Positions 18,728 to 27,018 of a stretch of 64,000 nucleotides of DNA are shown piece by piece. Below the pieces are notes generated by a model, which did not search any database, had not been told where the DNA came from, and saw only the letters and a list, made by a program, of their open reading frames with translations. This DNA is from Marinomonas sp. THO17 (GTDB lineage: Bacteria; Pseudomonadota; Gammaproteobacteria; Pseudomonadales; Marinomonadaceae), in the NCBI RefSeq assembly GCF_040436405.1, contig NZ_AP031575.1, positions 3,399,501 through 3,463,500 of the forward strand, written 5' to 3'. The stretch's first letter is position 1; each line of letters begins with the position of its first letter. Both the position numbers and the translations under genes were made by a program.

Positions 18728-18740
18728 ATATAATTTATAT
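18728..18740. promoter_or_regulatory. Palindrome in the lysR-doxX divergent region
   Basis: ATATAA-T-TTATAT is a perfect thirteen-base palindrome halfway between the two start codons. It could be a LysR operator, but the surrounding bases are very AT rich and a chance match is possible. Confidence 0.3.
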
Positions 18741-18793
18741 TAATGCATGGTAGATAATTTCGCTATTAAACAGATCTCAATGAGGAAAATATT

Positions 18794-19150
18794 ATGAAAG
18801 CGAAATTAAAAATCTGGGTGCCAACTTTTTTATTGGCCTTGCCTTTGATTCTAGCAGGAGTGGCTAAATTGTCTGGCGTACCAGCAATGCATCAAAGTTT
18901 TAGTATGATGGGTTTGCCTGAATGGTTTGGTTACTTTATCGGCGCTATGGAATTATTGGCTGGCATAGGTTTATTAGTGCCTAAATGGTCTGCGTTAGCG
19001 GCAACTGGCATGATTCCAATTTTGGCGGGTGCAATCTATTTTCACTTAGTGTATGCGGTGCCAACAGCTATACCTGCTTTTGTGTTTATCTTACTTGCCC
19101 TTGTTATTATTATGCTGCGTCGTAAAGAGGCGATTTGGTATCCAGTATAA
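18794..19150 (+). CDS. DoxX-family membrane protein
   Basis: This 118-residue protein has four hydrophobic helices and the DoxX-like pattern PLILAGVAKLSG followed by FGYFIGAMELLAGIGLL. Proteins of this family are small inner membrane proteins; a few have been linked to redox or thiol stress, but most have no known job. GAGGAAAAT precedes the ATG. It forms a divergent pair with the LysR gene. It is probably monocistronic, since the next gene starts 138 bases later with its own leader. Confidence 0.82.
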   Translation: MKAKLKIWVPTFLLALPLILAGVAKLSGVPAMHQSFSMMGLPEWFGYFIGAMELLAGIGLLVPKWSALAATGMIPILAGAIYFHLVYAVPTAIPAFVFILLALVIIMLRRKEAIWYPV

Positions 19151-19288
19151 ATGTGATTTGACTCATTTTGAGTTGAAAGTTTGGGGATTTTCTCTGACCC
19201 TTTGAACGCCATGTGATAAAGTGGCGCCTATTATGAATCCAAACAAAGCAGAGCATTCTGCTTTGTTGTATCAAGATAGGATGAGCTC

Positions 19289-19867
19289 GTGTCAGATCCC
19301 CAGACTACTCAAATAAAACAGTTAGAAAAACTTAGTGCAGCATGGCAACCCGCTGTTGAATTTCTTTTTGGTGAAGCCTTGGCTCAGGCCCAATTTGCTG
19401 GCTTTGAAATAGGCCAAGATATTGCCAAACCCGCTGCTATTCTTGATGAAACTACTCCATATCAATACAAAATTCTAATACCTTCACGCAGTTTTACCAA
19501 TCAGGTAATTTTACTAGCAGACCTAATACAGGAAATGGTTAAAGGTCTTTGGCCAATGGAAAAGGGTGCGAGCTCCACTAGCTTATGTGAAGGAGCGGCC
19601 GTGTTTGGTGCCATTACTGCAATCAAGCAAGTCTTTGGTGACGAAAGTGTTGACTCCTATTTGAATGCCCTAAAAGAACAGGCGTTTGCCTATTATGACG
19701 CTTTTTCTTATGTCGCTGTTTTGTTGGCTGATGATCCGCAAGCAATCAAAAAACTGCGAGACATTCAGCCACTTTTATACAAGGTTGAAAAAACAGATTT
19801 TGACCAAGCTGGATTGACGGTAGAGCGCAAAATGAGAGACATTTTATTGCTCACTTTCCGAGGCTAA
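19289..19867 (+). CDS. Uncharacterised 192-residue protein
   Basis: I do not recognise this family. The protein is soluble, with no signal peptide or membrane segment, and is probably mostly helical (for example the stretch NQVILLADLIQEMVKGLW near residue 71). It has a Gly/Ser/Thr/Ala-rich middle segment (KGASSTSLCEGAAVFGA) and one cysteine. The GTG start at 19289 follows AGGATGAG. Base composition matches the neighbours and a perfect terminator follows the stop, so it looks like a real single-gene unit. There is no context that suggests a job. Confidence 0.72.
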   Translation: MSDPQTTQIKQLEKLSAAWQPAVEFLFGEALAQAQFAGFEIGQDIAKPAAILDETTPYQYKILIPSRSFTNQVILLADLIQEMVKGLWPMEKGASSTSLCEGAAVFGAITAIKQVFGDESVDSYLNALKEQAFAYYDAFSYVAVLLADDPQAIKKLRDIQPLLYKVEKTDFDQAGLTVERKMRDILLLTFRG

Positions 19868-19884
19868 TTGAAAATATTGCTCAC

Positions 19885-19918
19885 AACAAAAAAGGCCGCG
19901 ATTGCGGCCTTTTTTGTT
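19885..19918. terminator. Bidirectional terminator
   Basis: AACAAAAAAGGCCGC (19885-19899) and GCGGCCTTTTTTGTT (19904-19918) form a perfect fifteen-pair stem with a GATT loop. It serves the 192-residue gene on the + strand and the PRPP-synthetase-like gene on the - strand. Confidence 0.95.
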
Positions 19919-19927
19919 GAAGATCGA

Positions 19928-21142
19928 TTATTTTGCTTGAAGTTCTTGCAACTCTTCGCTGAACCAAATTTTGCGCTTGAATCGAGGGTTCTTAGAAGAC
20001 ATATCAATCTTGTAAGGATTGGGTTCTTGATGATCTGGCAATCCCAAAATATGGCATAACTCTTGAGCTAGCCATTTTTCTACTTTCAGTACCACCATCT
20101 TCTTACGTAAACGACCTTGCTCATCTCGGTTTAAGATAGTCGGTAAGGTATTCAGCGTTAGGATTTCTCCCAATGCTGGATGCGACATGCGCTCGCGGCC
20201 TTCGTCACTGGCGTAGAAGTGAGATACCGCAAATACCATACGTTGTGGGTTAATTTGACGTAAAAATTGACAAGATTTGACCACGGTCGAGCCAGTACGA
20301 ACCATGTCGTCAAACAAGATGATGCTGGCGCCATCTAAACCATCAAATGTGTGTTCACTTTCTTTGTGAAGGGTGATTTCTACCTTACGTTCTGCGGTAC
20401 GTTCCTTATCCAGCATGATGAATTTAGCTTTGCTTAAGCCTAAGCGATTAAACATTTCTTTAACGAAGTCGCGTGCGCCTTTGTCGGGTGCGCACAGTAC
20501 TAAGCCTTCCCCTTCAGGGCCGTAATGCAAAATGTCTGAGTTTAGTAGGTAGTGAGCGTAGATTTCGTAGGGGATGAGGTTGTGGAAGTCGCCTTGGAAG
20601 ACGTGGCTGAAGATTTTCTGCACCGATTCAGAGTGATTGTGAATCGTCATGACGGTATCAACCCCGGAAAGCTTTAATAGCTGAGCATATAGCTTAGCGG
20701 TAAAGGGTTGGCCATCGAACTTTTTAATATCGTAAATATCACGCTCAAAGCTGGTTTCCCCTAAATCTTTGCTGGGCCCTCGATCTTGTGCGCTGTAAAA
20801 CAAGTCTGGCTCCACCAAGATAACACGCTCTGCGCCATTTTCTTTTGCTGCTCGGGCAATGATCATGTTGGCCATGGCCAGTTCTTGACGACTTTTAATA
20901 TGGCTATTGGTACTGACAATGACGACAGATTTTCCATTCAGTTTTTGGCCTATGTTTTCGAAGTCCTGTTCGTCTGAAATAAAGCGAGGGCAGAACTCTG
21001 TGTTCATAAACTGCTTCATACTGATTAAGTCTGCTATGTCATCAAACTGGCCCATAGCATAGGCAATATCAATAGCAAAAGGGTTATCAGAAGAGTTACT
21101 TACAACTACGACATTCGTTGACTGACTGGTCGACATAGTCAT
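19928..21142 (-). CDS. Divergent ribose-phosphate pyrophosphokinase-like protein
   Basis: The 404-residue protein can be laid along PRPP synthetase. RFISDEQD fits the RFSDGE region, YSAQDRGPSKD the ATP-contact segment, HNHSESVQKIF the DLHAEQIQGFF segment, LDKERTAERK the catalytic loop, and LFDDMVRTGSTV the ribose-5-phosphate loop. In that loop the usual third Asp (DDxxDTG) is Arg, at about residue 281. The protein is about 90 residues longer than E. coli Prs, with an insert after the ATP segment and a longer C-terminus. It may be a specialised PRPP synthetase or another phosphoribosyl enzyme. AAGGA precedes the ATG. It is monocistronic. Confidence 0.75.
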   Translation of the reverse strand: MTMSTSQSTNVVVVSNSSDNPFAIDIAYAMGQFDDIADLISMKQFMNTEFCPRFISDEQDFENIGQKLNGKSVVIVSTNSHIKSRQELAMANMIIARAAKENGAERVILVEPDLFYSAQDRGPSKDLGETSFERDIYDIKKFDGQPFTAKLYAQLLKLSGVDTVMTIHNHSESVQKIFSHVFQGDFHNLIPYEIYAHYLLNSDILHYGPEGEGLVLCAPDKGARDFVKEMFNRLGLSKAKFIMLDKERTAERKVEITLHKESEHTFDGLDGASIILFDDMVRTGSTVVKSCQFLRQINPQRMVFAVSHFYASDEGRERMSHPALGEILTLNTLPTILNRDEQGRLRKKMVVLKVEKWLAQELCHILGLPDHQEPNPYKIDMSSKNPRFKRKIWFSEELQELQAK

Positions 21143-21265
21143 GAAAGATCCTTAACTAAGGGATAGGGGAAATTTGCTGCAATTCTAATACGAGTTGAGT
21201 TGTTTCGATAGAGCTTAAAGCAGAGAAAAGGTAAATTTTCACTGCTTTGCTGACTTTCTATTTCT

Positions 21266-21363
21266 CTATTCTGAGATGTCAGAATAGGTTTTTATGATTG
21301 GCTCACTGTACCTATTCTCCTTTTGAGAGCCAAATTTACTTATTAAGGAAGGAGCGAATAGGT
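21266..21363. repeat. Cluster of GAATAGGT inverted repeats
   Basis: CTATTCTGA (21266-21274) pairs with TCAGAATAG (21279-21287) around GATG, followed by GTTTTT. ACCTATTC then occurs at 21310-21317 and GAATAGGT at 21282-21289 and 21356-21363. The repeats sit between two - strand genes, yet the T tract lies on the + strand, so a simple terminator for either gene does not explain them. Confidence 0.4.
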
Positions 21364-21369
21364 GCCAAC

Positions 21370-22893
21370 TTACTGACCACATTGCTGGTAACAACTGGGT
21401 GATCTAGGACATACGGAACCACGGGAGCAAATCACTCTGGCGTCATTTTCAATACCACGTTCGACCCAGTTGATATTGAGAATACGTGCCACACTCATTA
21501 AATCTTTTTTGATACTAGATGGAATGGGCGCGGAGCCACCGTGGCCAACACAAGCGTCTTTTAAATCATTGGCAATGCTAATGGCGTCTTTACCTTGTGC
21601 TGAGATGGCAGGGTTTAAATCAATACCTGAACAAAGCACGTGGCTTTTGCCAGCTAAATCTTCTACCTTGATGGATTCACAAGCATAAATGCGCGCTTCA
21701 TCGCCTACATTTAGGATGGAAATTTGCGCAGAAGTGCCGGTGAAATTTTCGTTTATCATGCGAAATACCGCCCAATGTTGGCATGGATCTTCGACCAAAC
21801 TCATGTTGCCCCAAGGCAGCGGAATACCATTGCCACGATAGACGGCTTTGAGCTTTCCAGGCGCGTAAGCGTCGAAATAGTGCCAGTGCGGGTAAGGCGA
21901 AGTGGCTGTCATGCGACGCATGGCAACAGATTCAGAAACACCAGCGAGTTTCGCAGTGCTGATTTCATATCCATTACGATCAAGCAACTGTCTAAAGGGA
22001 ACTTTAGGACACAATAACGCCCCAGCAAAAAAGCTGCATTCGAAGTCTCGCCAGGCTAATAAAATATCTTGCGCATCCATTCCTGTTTTATGTGATTTCT
22101 GACTTCTATCCTGGATTGGGGTGATTTCGTTACGACCTGTTACTAAGACATTTTTAATGCCGTCTTTGTCGTGCAATACAGCATGTCCTATGTGTACTGC
22201 CAAATTGTATTTCAGACGTTGTGTCTGATTTTTCATGATGTGATTGATGTAAATGGTACTCGGTGGATCGAAAAATGAGGTGACCACATGGTTTTCGTCA
22301 ATGCCCATGTTTTCTAATACAGATAAAGGCGTTTTGCGAAACCATTTGATTTGCATGCCCATTTGCTTAGCGATAGCAATCAATTCATCAATACTCAAGG
22401 GCAGGCGCTTTAAACCCACTTCTTCAGCGGCTCTTTCTAGGTCAGGGAAGTGATTCTGATGATGCTCTTGGTGAGCACGAATGAGCAAATGGGCGAATTG
22501 TCGGCCACTGGTACCAGTCTGAGACAACATTTCTGGTATGGCAATTTGCAGAATTTCATTTGAAAACAGAAAGTTAGGCTCCAGCGCCATGCCGTTAATG
22601 CCACCGCCAGAGCCTTTTGAAGGAGTGATGGCTTCTTGTTCCGGAATATCGTCCAAAAACCAGCTAACGGTTTTTTGAAAAACTTGTGCAATGACTTCTA
22701 AAACTTCTTCACTCGGTACTCGTTTACCTCTTTCTATCATGGACAAATAAGACACCGAAGGAGCGGCTTCAGGGTCGAGTTTGATGCAACGGGATGACAA
22801 GTCTTCCATGGTCAAACGGTTGCGCTTTCTGAGATTGCGGATTTTGGTGCCAAGAAAATGGGCTTTGCGATTTAAGTTATTTTTATTTTTCAT
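21370..22893 (-). CDS. XRE-family regulator with DUF3612/ScfR-like domain
   Basis: The 507-residue protein has an XRE helix-turn-helix (about residues 14-80, with SVSYLSMIERGKRVPS), then a long region like the RamB/ScfR short-chain fatty acid regulators, including an IrrE-like part (KYNLAVHIGHAVLHDKDGI). The C-terminus holds four cysteines spaced C-x5-C-x5-C-x3-C. In actinobacteria RamB controls isocitrate lyase and malate synthase. Here the gene is divergent from glcB and aceA, so control of the glyoxylate shunt by acetate or propionate status is a strong inference. In gammaproteobacteria such proteins are annotated with DUF3612. Confidence 0.85.
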   Translation of the reverse strand: MKNKNNLNRKAHFLGTKIRNLRKRNRLTMEDLSSRCIKLDPEAAPSVSYLSMIERGKRVPSEEVLEVIAQVFQKTVSWFLDDIPEQEAITPSKGSGGGINGMALEPNFLFSNEILQIAIPEMLSQTGTSGRQFAHLLIRAHQEHHQNHFPDLERAAEEVGLKRLPLSIDELIAIAKQMGMQIKWFRKTPLSVLENMGIDENHVVTSFFDPPSTIYINHIMKNQTQRLKYNLAVHIGHAVLHDKDGIKNVLVTGRNEITPIQDRSQKSHKTGMDAQDILLAWRDFECSFFAGALLCPKVPFRQLLDRNGYEISTAKLAGVSESVAMRRMTATSPYPHWHYFDAYAPGKLKAVYRGNGIPLPWGNMSLVEDPCQHWAVFRMINENFTGTSAQISILNVGDEARIYACESIKVEDLAGKSHVLCSGIDLNPAISAQGKDAISIANDLKDACVGHGGSAPIPSSIKKDLMSVARILNINWVERGIENDARVICSRGSVCPRSPSCYQQCGQ

Positions 22894-23038
22894 TTTTGTA
22901 AAATTTACAGTGTGTAATTCTTATTGTGAAATTTTAGGTTAGTACGGCATAGACTATAAATCAAGCAAGTGATCAGGCATTTGTGAAAGCACATTGACTG
23001 AATGTGGTTTGATGAAGATAAGAATAAAGGTAACCAAC

Positions 23039-25216
23039 ATGACTATGCCGCAACCTAAAAATAACAGTGTGATACAACCCGACTTTAGTCGCTTCATCAA
23101 CGAAGAAGTATTGCCATTGCACAAGATGGATGCCAACCAGTTCTGGCAGGATTTTTCGCAATTGATCGAGGATCTGTCTCCCATTAATCGTCAACTCTTA
23201 GCAAAACGCGATAGTTTGCAGCAACAAATTGATGACTGGCATTTGGCCCGAAAAGGTCAACCAATGGACATCAATGAGTACGAAGCCTTTCTACGAGAGA
23301 TCGGCTATTTGGTTGAGGAAGGTGAGGATTTCACCATCACAACGTCAAATGTAGATGATGAAATTGCCAAGTTAGCAGGGCCGCAATTGGTTGTGCCTGT
23401 GAAAAATGCGCGTTTTGCTTTGAACGCTGCCAATGCCCGTTGGGGCAGCTTATACGATGCATTTTACGGCACAGATGTGATCGCCAAAAACAATGGTCTT
23501 GAAACAGACAACGGCTATAACCCAGCACGTGGAGAGGCTGTTATCAAAAAGGCTAAAGCTTTTTTAGACGAGGTGTTTCCATTAGAAAATGGCTCTCACC
23601 AAAATGTGTCTAGTTATGTTGTTTACTATCACCATTTGTTGGCTTTCTTTGAAGATGGTAGCCAATCCGGTTTAAAACAAGCTTGTCAGCTGGTGGCTGT
23701 GAATGGCCAACGCAGTGAGCCAGAAGCCATTCTGTTACGCAATCATGGCCTACATGTGGAAATTCAGTTCGATCGCAATGGGGTGAATGGCGCGAAAGAC
23801 AAAGCCAATATCAACGACATTTTGGTTGAGTCGGCTTTAAGCACCATCATTGACTGTGAAGACTCTGTCGCTGCGGTGGACTCGGAAGACAAAATTGAGG
23901 TGTACCGAAATTGGCTTGGCTTAATGCAAGGCACGTTAGAGGCCAGCTTCAAAAAAGACGGTGAAATGCAAACCCGCCGTATGAATCCAGATAAGTTCTT
24001 TACCGATCTGGATGGTCAAGCATATCGATTACATGGTCGTTCATTACTATTAATTCGCAACGTCGGTCATTTAATGGAATGCGATCTCATGCAAGATGGC
24101 TTGGGTAACTTTGTGCCAGAAGGCATTGTCGATGCGGTGGTGACGTCTTTGATTGCCGCTGTGGATTTGAAGAAAACTGAAGGTTTACGCAACAGTCGTA
24201 CCGGCAGTATCTATATTGTAAAACCGAAAATGCATGGCCCTGAAGAAGTGGCCTTTAGCTGCGAGTTGTTTGCTCGTGTTGAAGACATGCTGGGCTTAGC
24301 CAGAAACACTTTGAAAATCGGCATCATGGATGAAGAGCGCCGCACTACCTTGAATCTCAAAGAGTGCATTCGTGCTGCGAAAGAAAGGGTGGTCTTTATC
24401 AACACTGGGTTCCTAGACAGAACTGGTGACGAGATTCATACCAGCATGCAGGCAGGGGCTTTTTTACCGAAAGAACAAATCAAATCTCAGGCTTGGATAC
24501 AAGCTTATGAAAATCGCAATGTCGAGATTGGCTTGGCTTGTGGTTTACCTGGACGAGCACAAATCGGTAAAGGGATGTGGGCCATGCCAGATGAAATGGC
24601 GGCCATGATGGAAGCTAAGCTAGCCCATCCAAAATCCGGCGCTAACACAGCTTGGGTGCCGTCACCCACTGCAGCCACCTTACATGCATTGCATTACCAC
24701 CGCATTGATGTGTTTGCGCGTCACGAAAGAGTGAAGCAGCGCACGCCAGCCAGTCTTAACGATTTGCTAACGGTGCCTTTGATTCCCGACAACCTGACCT
24801 TGTCTGAACAGGTCATTGAACGTGAAGTGGATAACAATATTCAAGGTTTATTAGGTTACGTCGTTCGCTGGGTCGAAGACGGTGTGGGTTGCTCCAAAGT
24901 GCCTGACATTAACAATGTTGGCTTGATGGAAGACAGGGCCACTTTGCGCATCTCAAGTCAGCACTTGGCAAATTGGTTATTGCATGGCATCTGTTCGCCA
25001 CAGCAAGTGGAAGCCTCTATGAAGCGCATGTCCAAGATTGTTGATGAGCAAAATCAATCAACACCAGATTACCGTCCATTGCTATCGGAAGAAGGTACCA
25101 GCCAAGCATTTAAAGCCGCTCATGACTTGATCTTTAAAGGTGTGATTCAAGCCAATGGTTACACCGAGCCTTTGCTACACGCTTACCGAATCAAAGTGAA
25201 GCAGCTAAGCAACTAG
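23039..25216 (+). CDS. glcB: Malate synthase G
   Basis: Malate synthase G joins glyoxylate and acetyl-CoA to give malate. The 725-residue length is normal for the single-subunit G form. The catalytic region IYIVKPKMHGPEEVAF, the magnesium-binding IGIMDEERRTTLNL, and the late MWAMPDEMAAMME and GCSKVPDINNVGLMEDRATL are clear. I chose the ATG at 23039 because AAAGG lies nearby and the extra 15 upstream residues have no support. It is divergent from the XRE/DUF3612 regulator and followed by aceA in the same direction, 66 bases away. Confidence 0.96.
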   Translation: MTMPQPKNNSVIQPDFSRFINEEVLPLHKMDANQFWQDFSQLIEDLSPINRQLLAKRDSLQQQIDDWHLARKGQPMDINEYEAFLREIGYLVEEGEDFTITTSNVDDEIAKLAGPQLVVPVKNARFALNAANARWGSLYDAFYGTDVIAKNNGLETDNGYNPARGEAVIKKAKAFLDEVFPLENGSHQNVSSYVVYYHHLLAFFEDGSQSGLKQACQLVAVNGQRSEPEAILLRNHGLHVEIQFDRNGVNGAKDKANINDILVESALSTIIDCEDSVAAVDSEDKIEVYRNWLGLMQGTLEASFKKDGEMQTRRMNPDKFFTDLDGQAYRLHGRSLLLIRNVGHLMECDLMQDGLGNFVPEGIVDAVVTSLIAAVDLKKTEGLRNSRTGSIYIVKPKMHGPEEVAFSCELFARVEDMLGLARNTLKIGIMDEERRTTLNLKECIRAAKERVVFINTGFLDRTGDEIHTSMQAGAFLPKEQIKSQAWIQAYENRNVEIGLACGLPGRAQIGKGMWAMPDEMAAMMEAKLAHPKSGANTAWVPSPTAATLHALHYHRIDVFARHERVKQRTPASLNDLLTVPLIPDNLTLSEQVIEREVDNNIQGLLGYVVRWVEDGVGCSKVPDINNVGLMEDRATLRISSQHLANWLLHGICSPQQVEASMKRMSKIVDEQNQSTPDYRPLLSEEGTSQAFKAAHDLIFKGVIQANGYTEPLLHAYRIKVKQLSN

Positions 25217-25282
25217 ATGACAAACGATTAAACAAGCTAACGATTAACCAAAGAAATACATAACCAAAGAGTGAGAAATACT

Positions 25283-26884
25283 ATGCAAACTTATAAAAAT
25301 AAAATGCAGCAAGCCAGCCAACTCATTGGCCAACAAGCGACTTGGGGCGGTATGAATCCAGAATACGTAGCGCGCATGCAACTACAAAACCGTTTTAATA
25401 CCGGTATTGATATCGCCAAATACACGGCCAAAGTGATGCGTGAAGACATGGCGCGGTACGATCAAGACCCTGCGAACTACACGCAATCTTTGGGTTGCTG
25501 GCACGGTTTCATTGGTCAGCAAAAAATGATTTCCATTAAGAAACACTTTGGTACAACACGCAGCCGTTACCTATACCTTTCAGGTTGGATGGTGGCCGCG
25601 ATGCGCTCAGAGTTTGGCCCTTTGCCCGATCAGTCTATGCATGAGAAAACCTCAGTGCCTGCGTTGATCGAAGAGCTGTACACCTTTTTGAAACAAGCGG
25701 ATGCCCGTGAATTGCAACACTTGTTTAAAGAGTTGGATGATGCTCGAGCAGTAGGTGATCAAGTGCGTGAACAGGCAGCACAAGAAAACATCGATAATTT
25801 TGAAACCCATGTTGTGCCAATCATTGCCGACATTGATGCCGGTTTCGGTAACGAAGAAGCGACTTACTTGTTGGCAAAGAAAATGATTGAAGCTGGCGCT
25901 TGCTGTATCCAGATTGAAAACCAAGTATCCGACGCGAAACAATGTGGTCACCAAGACGGTAAGGTAACTGTGCCCCATGAAGATTTTCTCGCCAAGATCA
26001 ATGCTGTGCGTTATGCCTTCCTTGAGTTGGGGGTAGATGATGGTGTGATTGTGGCCCGTACAGATTCATTGGGCGCGGGTCTGACTCAGAAAATCCCAGT
26101 GTCACAAACAGCGGGCGATTTAGCCGAGCAATACAGTGCCTTCATTGATGGTGAAGAAGTCACTTCTCTCGAACAAATGCAGTCTGGTGATATGTTACTG
26201 AAGCAAGGTGACAAGTGCATTAAACCCACTCGCTTAGCAAACGGCTTGGTGCGCTTTAAAGCAAATACGGGTGCGGATCGAGTGGTATTGGATTGTATTA
26301 CGTCTTTGCAGCACGGGGCGGATTTATTGTGGATAGAAACTGAGAAACCGCATATTGGTCAGATCGCTGAGTTGGTGAATCGCATTCGTGAGGTGGTGCC
26401 AAATGCCAAGTTGGTGTACAACAACAGTCCGTCTTTTAACTGGACGTTAAACTTCCGTCAGCAAGTGTTTGATGCATGGCAAGAAGCGGGTAAAGACACC
26501 AGCGTTTATGATCGTGATCGCCTTATGTCTCAAGAATACGATGGTACGGCTTTGTCTGACGAAGCAGATGAGCGCATTCGTCGCTTCCAACAAGACGCTG
26601 CCGCGCAAGCGGGTATTTTCCATCACTTGATTACTTTGCCAACCTACCACACAGCGGCCTTGTCGACTGACAATCTGGCGAAAGATTATTTCGGTGAACA
26701 GGGTATGCTGGGTTATGTACTGGAAGTGCAGCGCAAAGAAATTCGCCAAGGCCTGGCGTGTGTGAAACATCAGGACATGTCGGGTTCCAATATTGGTGAT
26801 GATCATAAAGAGTACTTCTCAGGTGACAACGCGCTGAAAGCCTCTGGTAAAGATAACACCATGAACCAATTTGCCGCCATTTAA
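25283..26884 (+). CDS. aceA: Isocitrate lyase (long form)
   Basis: Isocitrate lyase splits isocitrate into succinate and glyoxylate. This is the long 533-residue type seen in Pseudomonas. The catalytic cysteine is C221 in AKQCGHQDGK, where short-form enzymes have KKCGH. ADIDAGFGNEEATYLLAKK and VARTDSLGAG hold metal and substrate residues. The ATG at 25283 is preferred over a GTG four codons upstream. With glcB it forms the two-step glyoxylate bypass for growth on acetate and fatty acids, under probable control of the upstream regulator. A terminator follows. Confidence 0.95.
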   Translation: MQTYKNKMQQASQLIGQQATWGGMNPEYVARMQLQNRFNTGIDIAKYTAKVMREDMARYDQDPANYTQSLGCWHGFIGQQKMISIKKHFGTTRSRYLYLSGWMVAAMRSEFGPLPDQSMHEKTSVPALIEELYTFLKQADARELQHLFKELDDARAVGDQVREQAAQENIDNFETHVVPIIADIDAGFGNEEATYLLAKKMIEAGACCIQIENQVSDAKQCGHQDGKVTVPHEDFLAKINAVRYAFLELGVDDGVIVARTDSLGAGLTQKIPVSQTAGDLAEQYSAFIDGEEVTSLEQMQSGDMLLKQGDKCIKPTRLANGLVRFKANTGADRVVLDCITSLQHGADLLWIETEKPHIGQIAELVNRIREVVPNAKLVYNNSPSFNWTLNFRQQVFDAWQEAGKDTSVYDRDRLMSQEYDGTALSDEADERIRRFQQDAAAQAGIFHHLITLPTYHTAALSTDNLAKDYFGEQGMLGYVLEVQRKEIRQGLACVKHQDMSGSNIGDDHKEYFSGDNALKASGKDNTMNQFAAI

Positions 26885-26897
26885 GGACTAGGGAAAG

Positions 26898-26935
26898 ACA
26901 AAAAGCTCAGCGTGTTCCCCCGCTGGGCTTTTTGT
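26898..26935 (+). terminator. Terminator after aceA
   Basis: ACAAAAAGCTCAGCG (26898-26912) pairs with CGCTGGGCTTTTTGT (26921-26935), with one T-G pair and an eight-base loop, followed by T-rich sequence. Confidence 0.88.
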
Positions 26936-27018
26936 TGTCTTGTAAACGTCATGAAAGCGTCATAGCCATTTTTTAAGCTGACCAAGCGTTTATATACAAA
27001 CAAAGGGGATAGGCTGTA

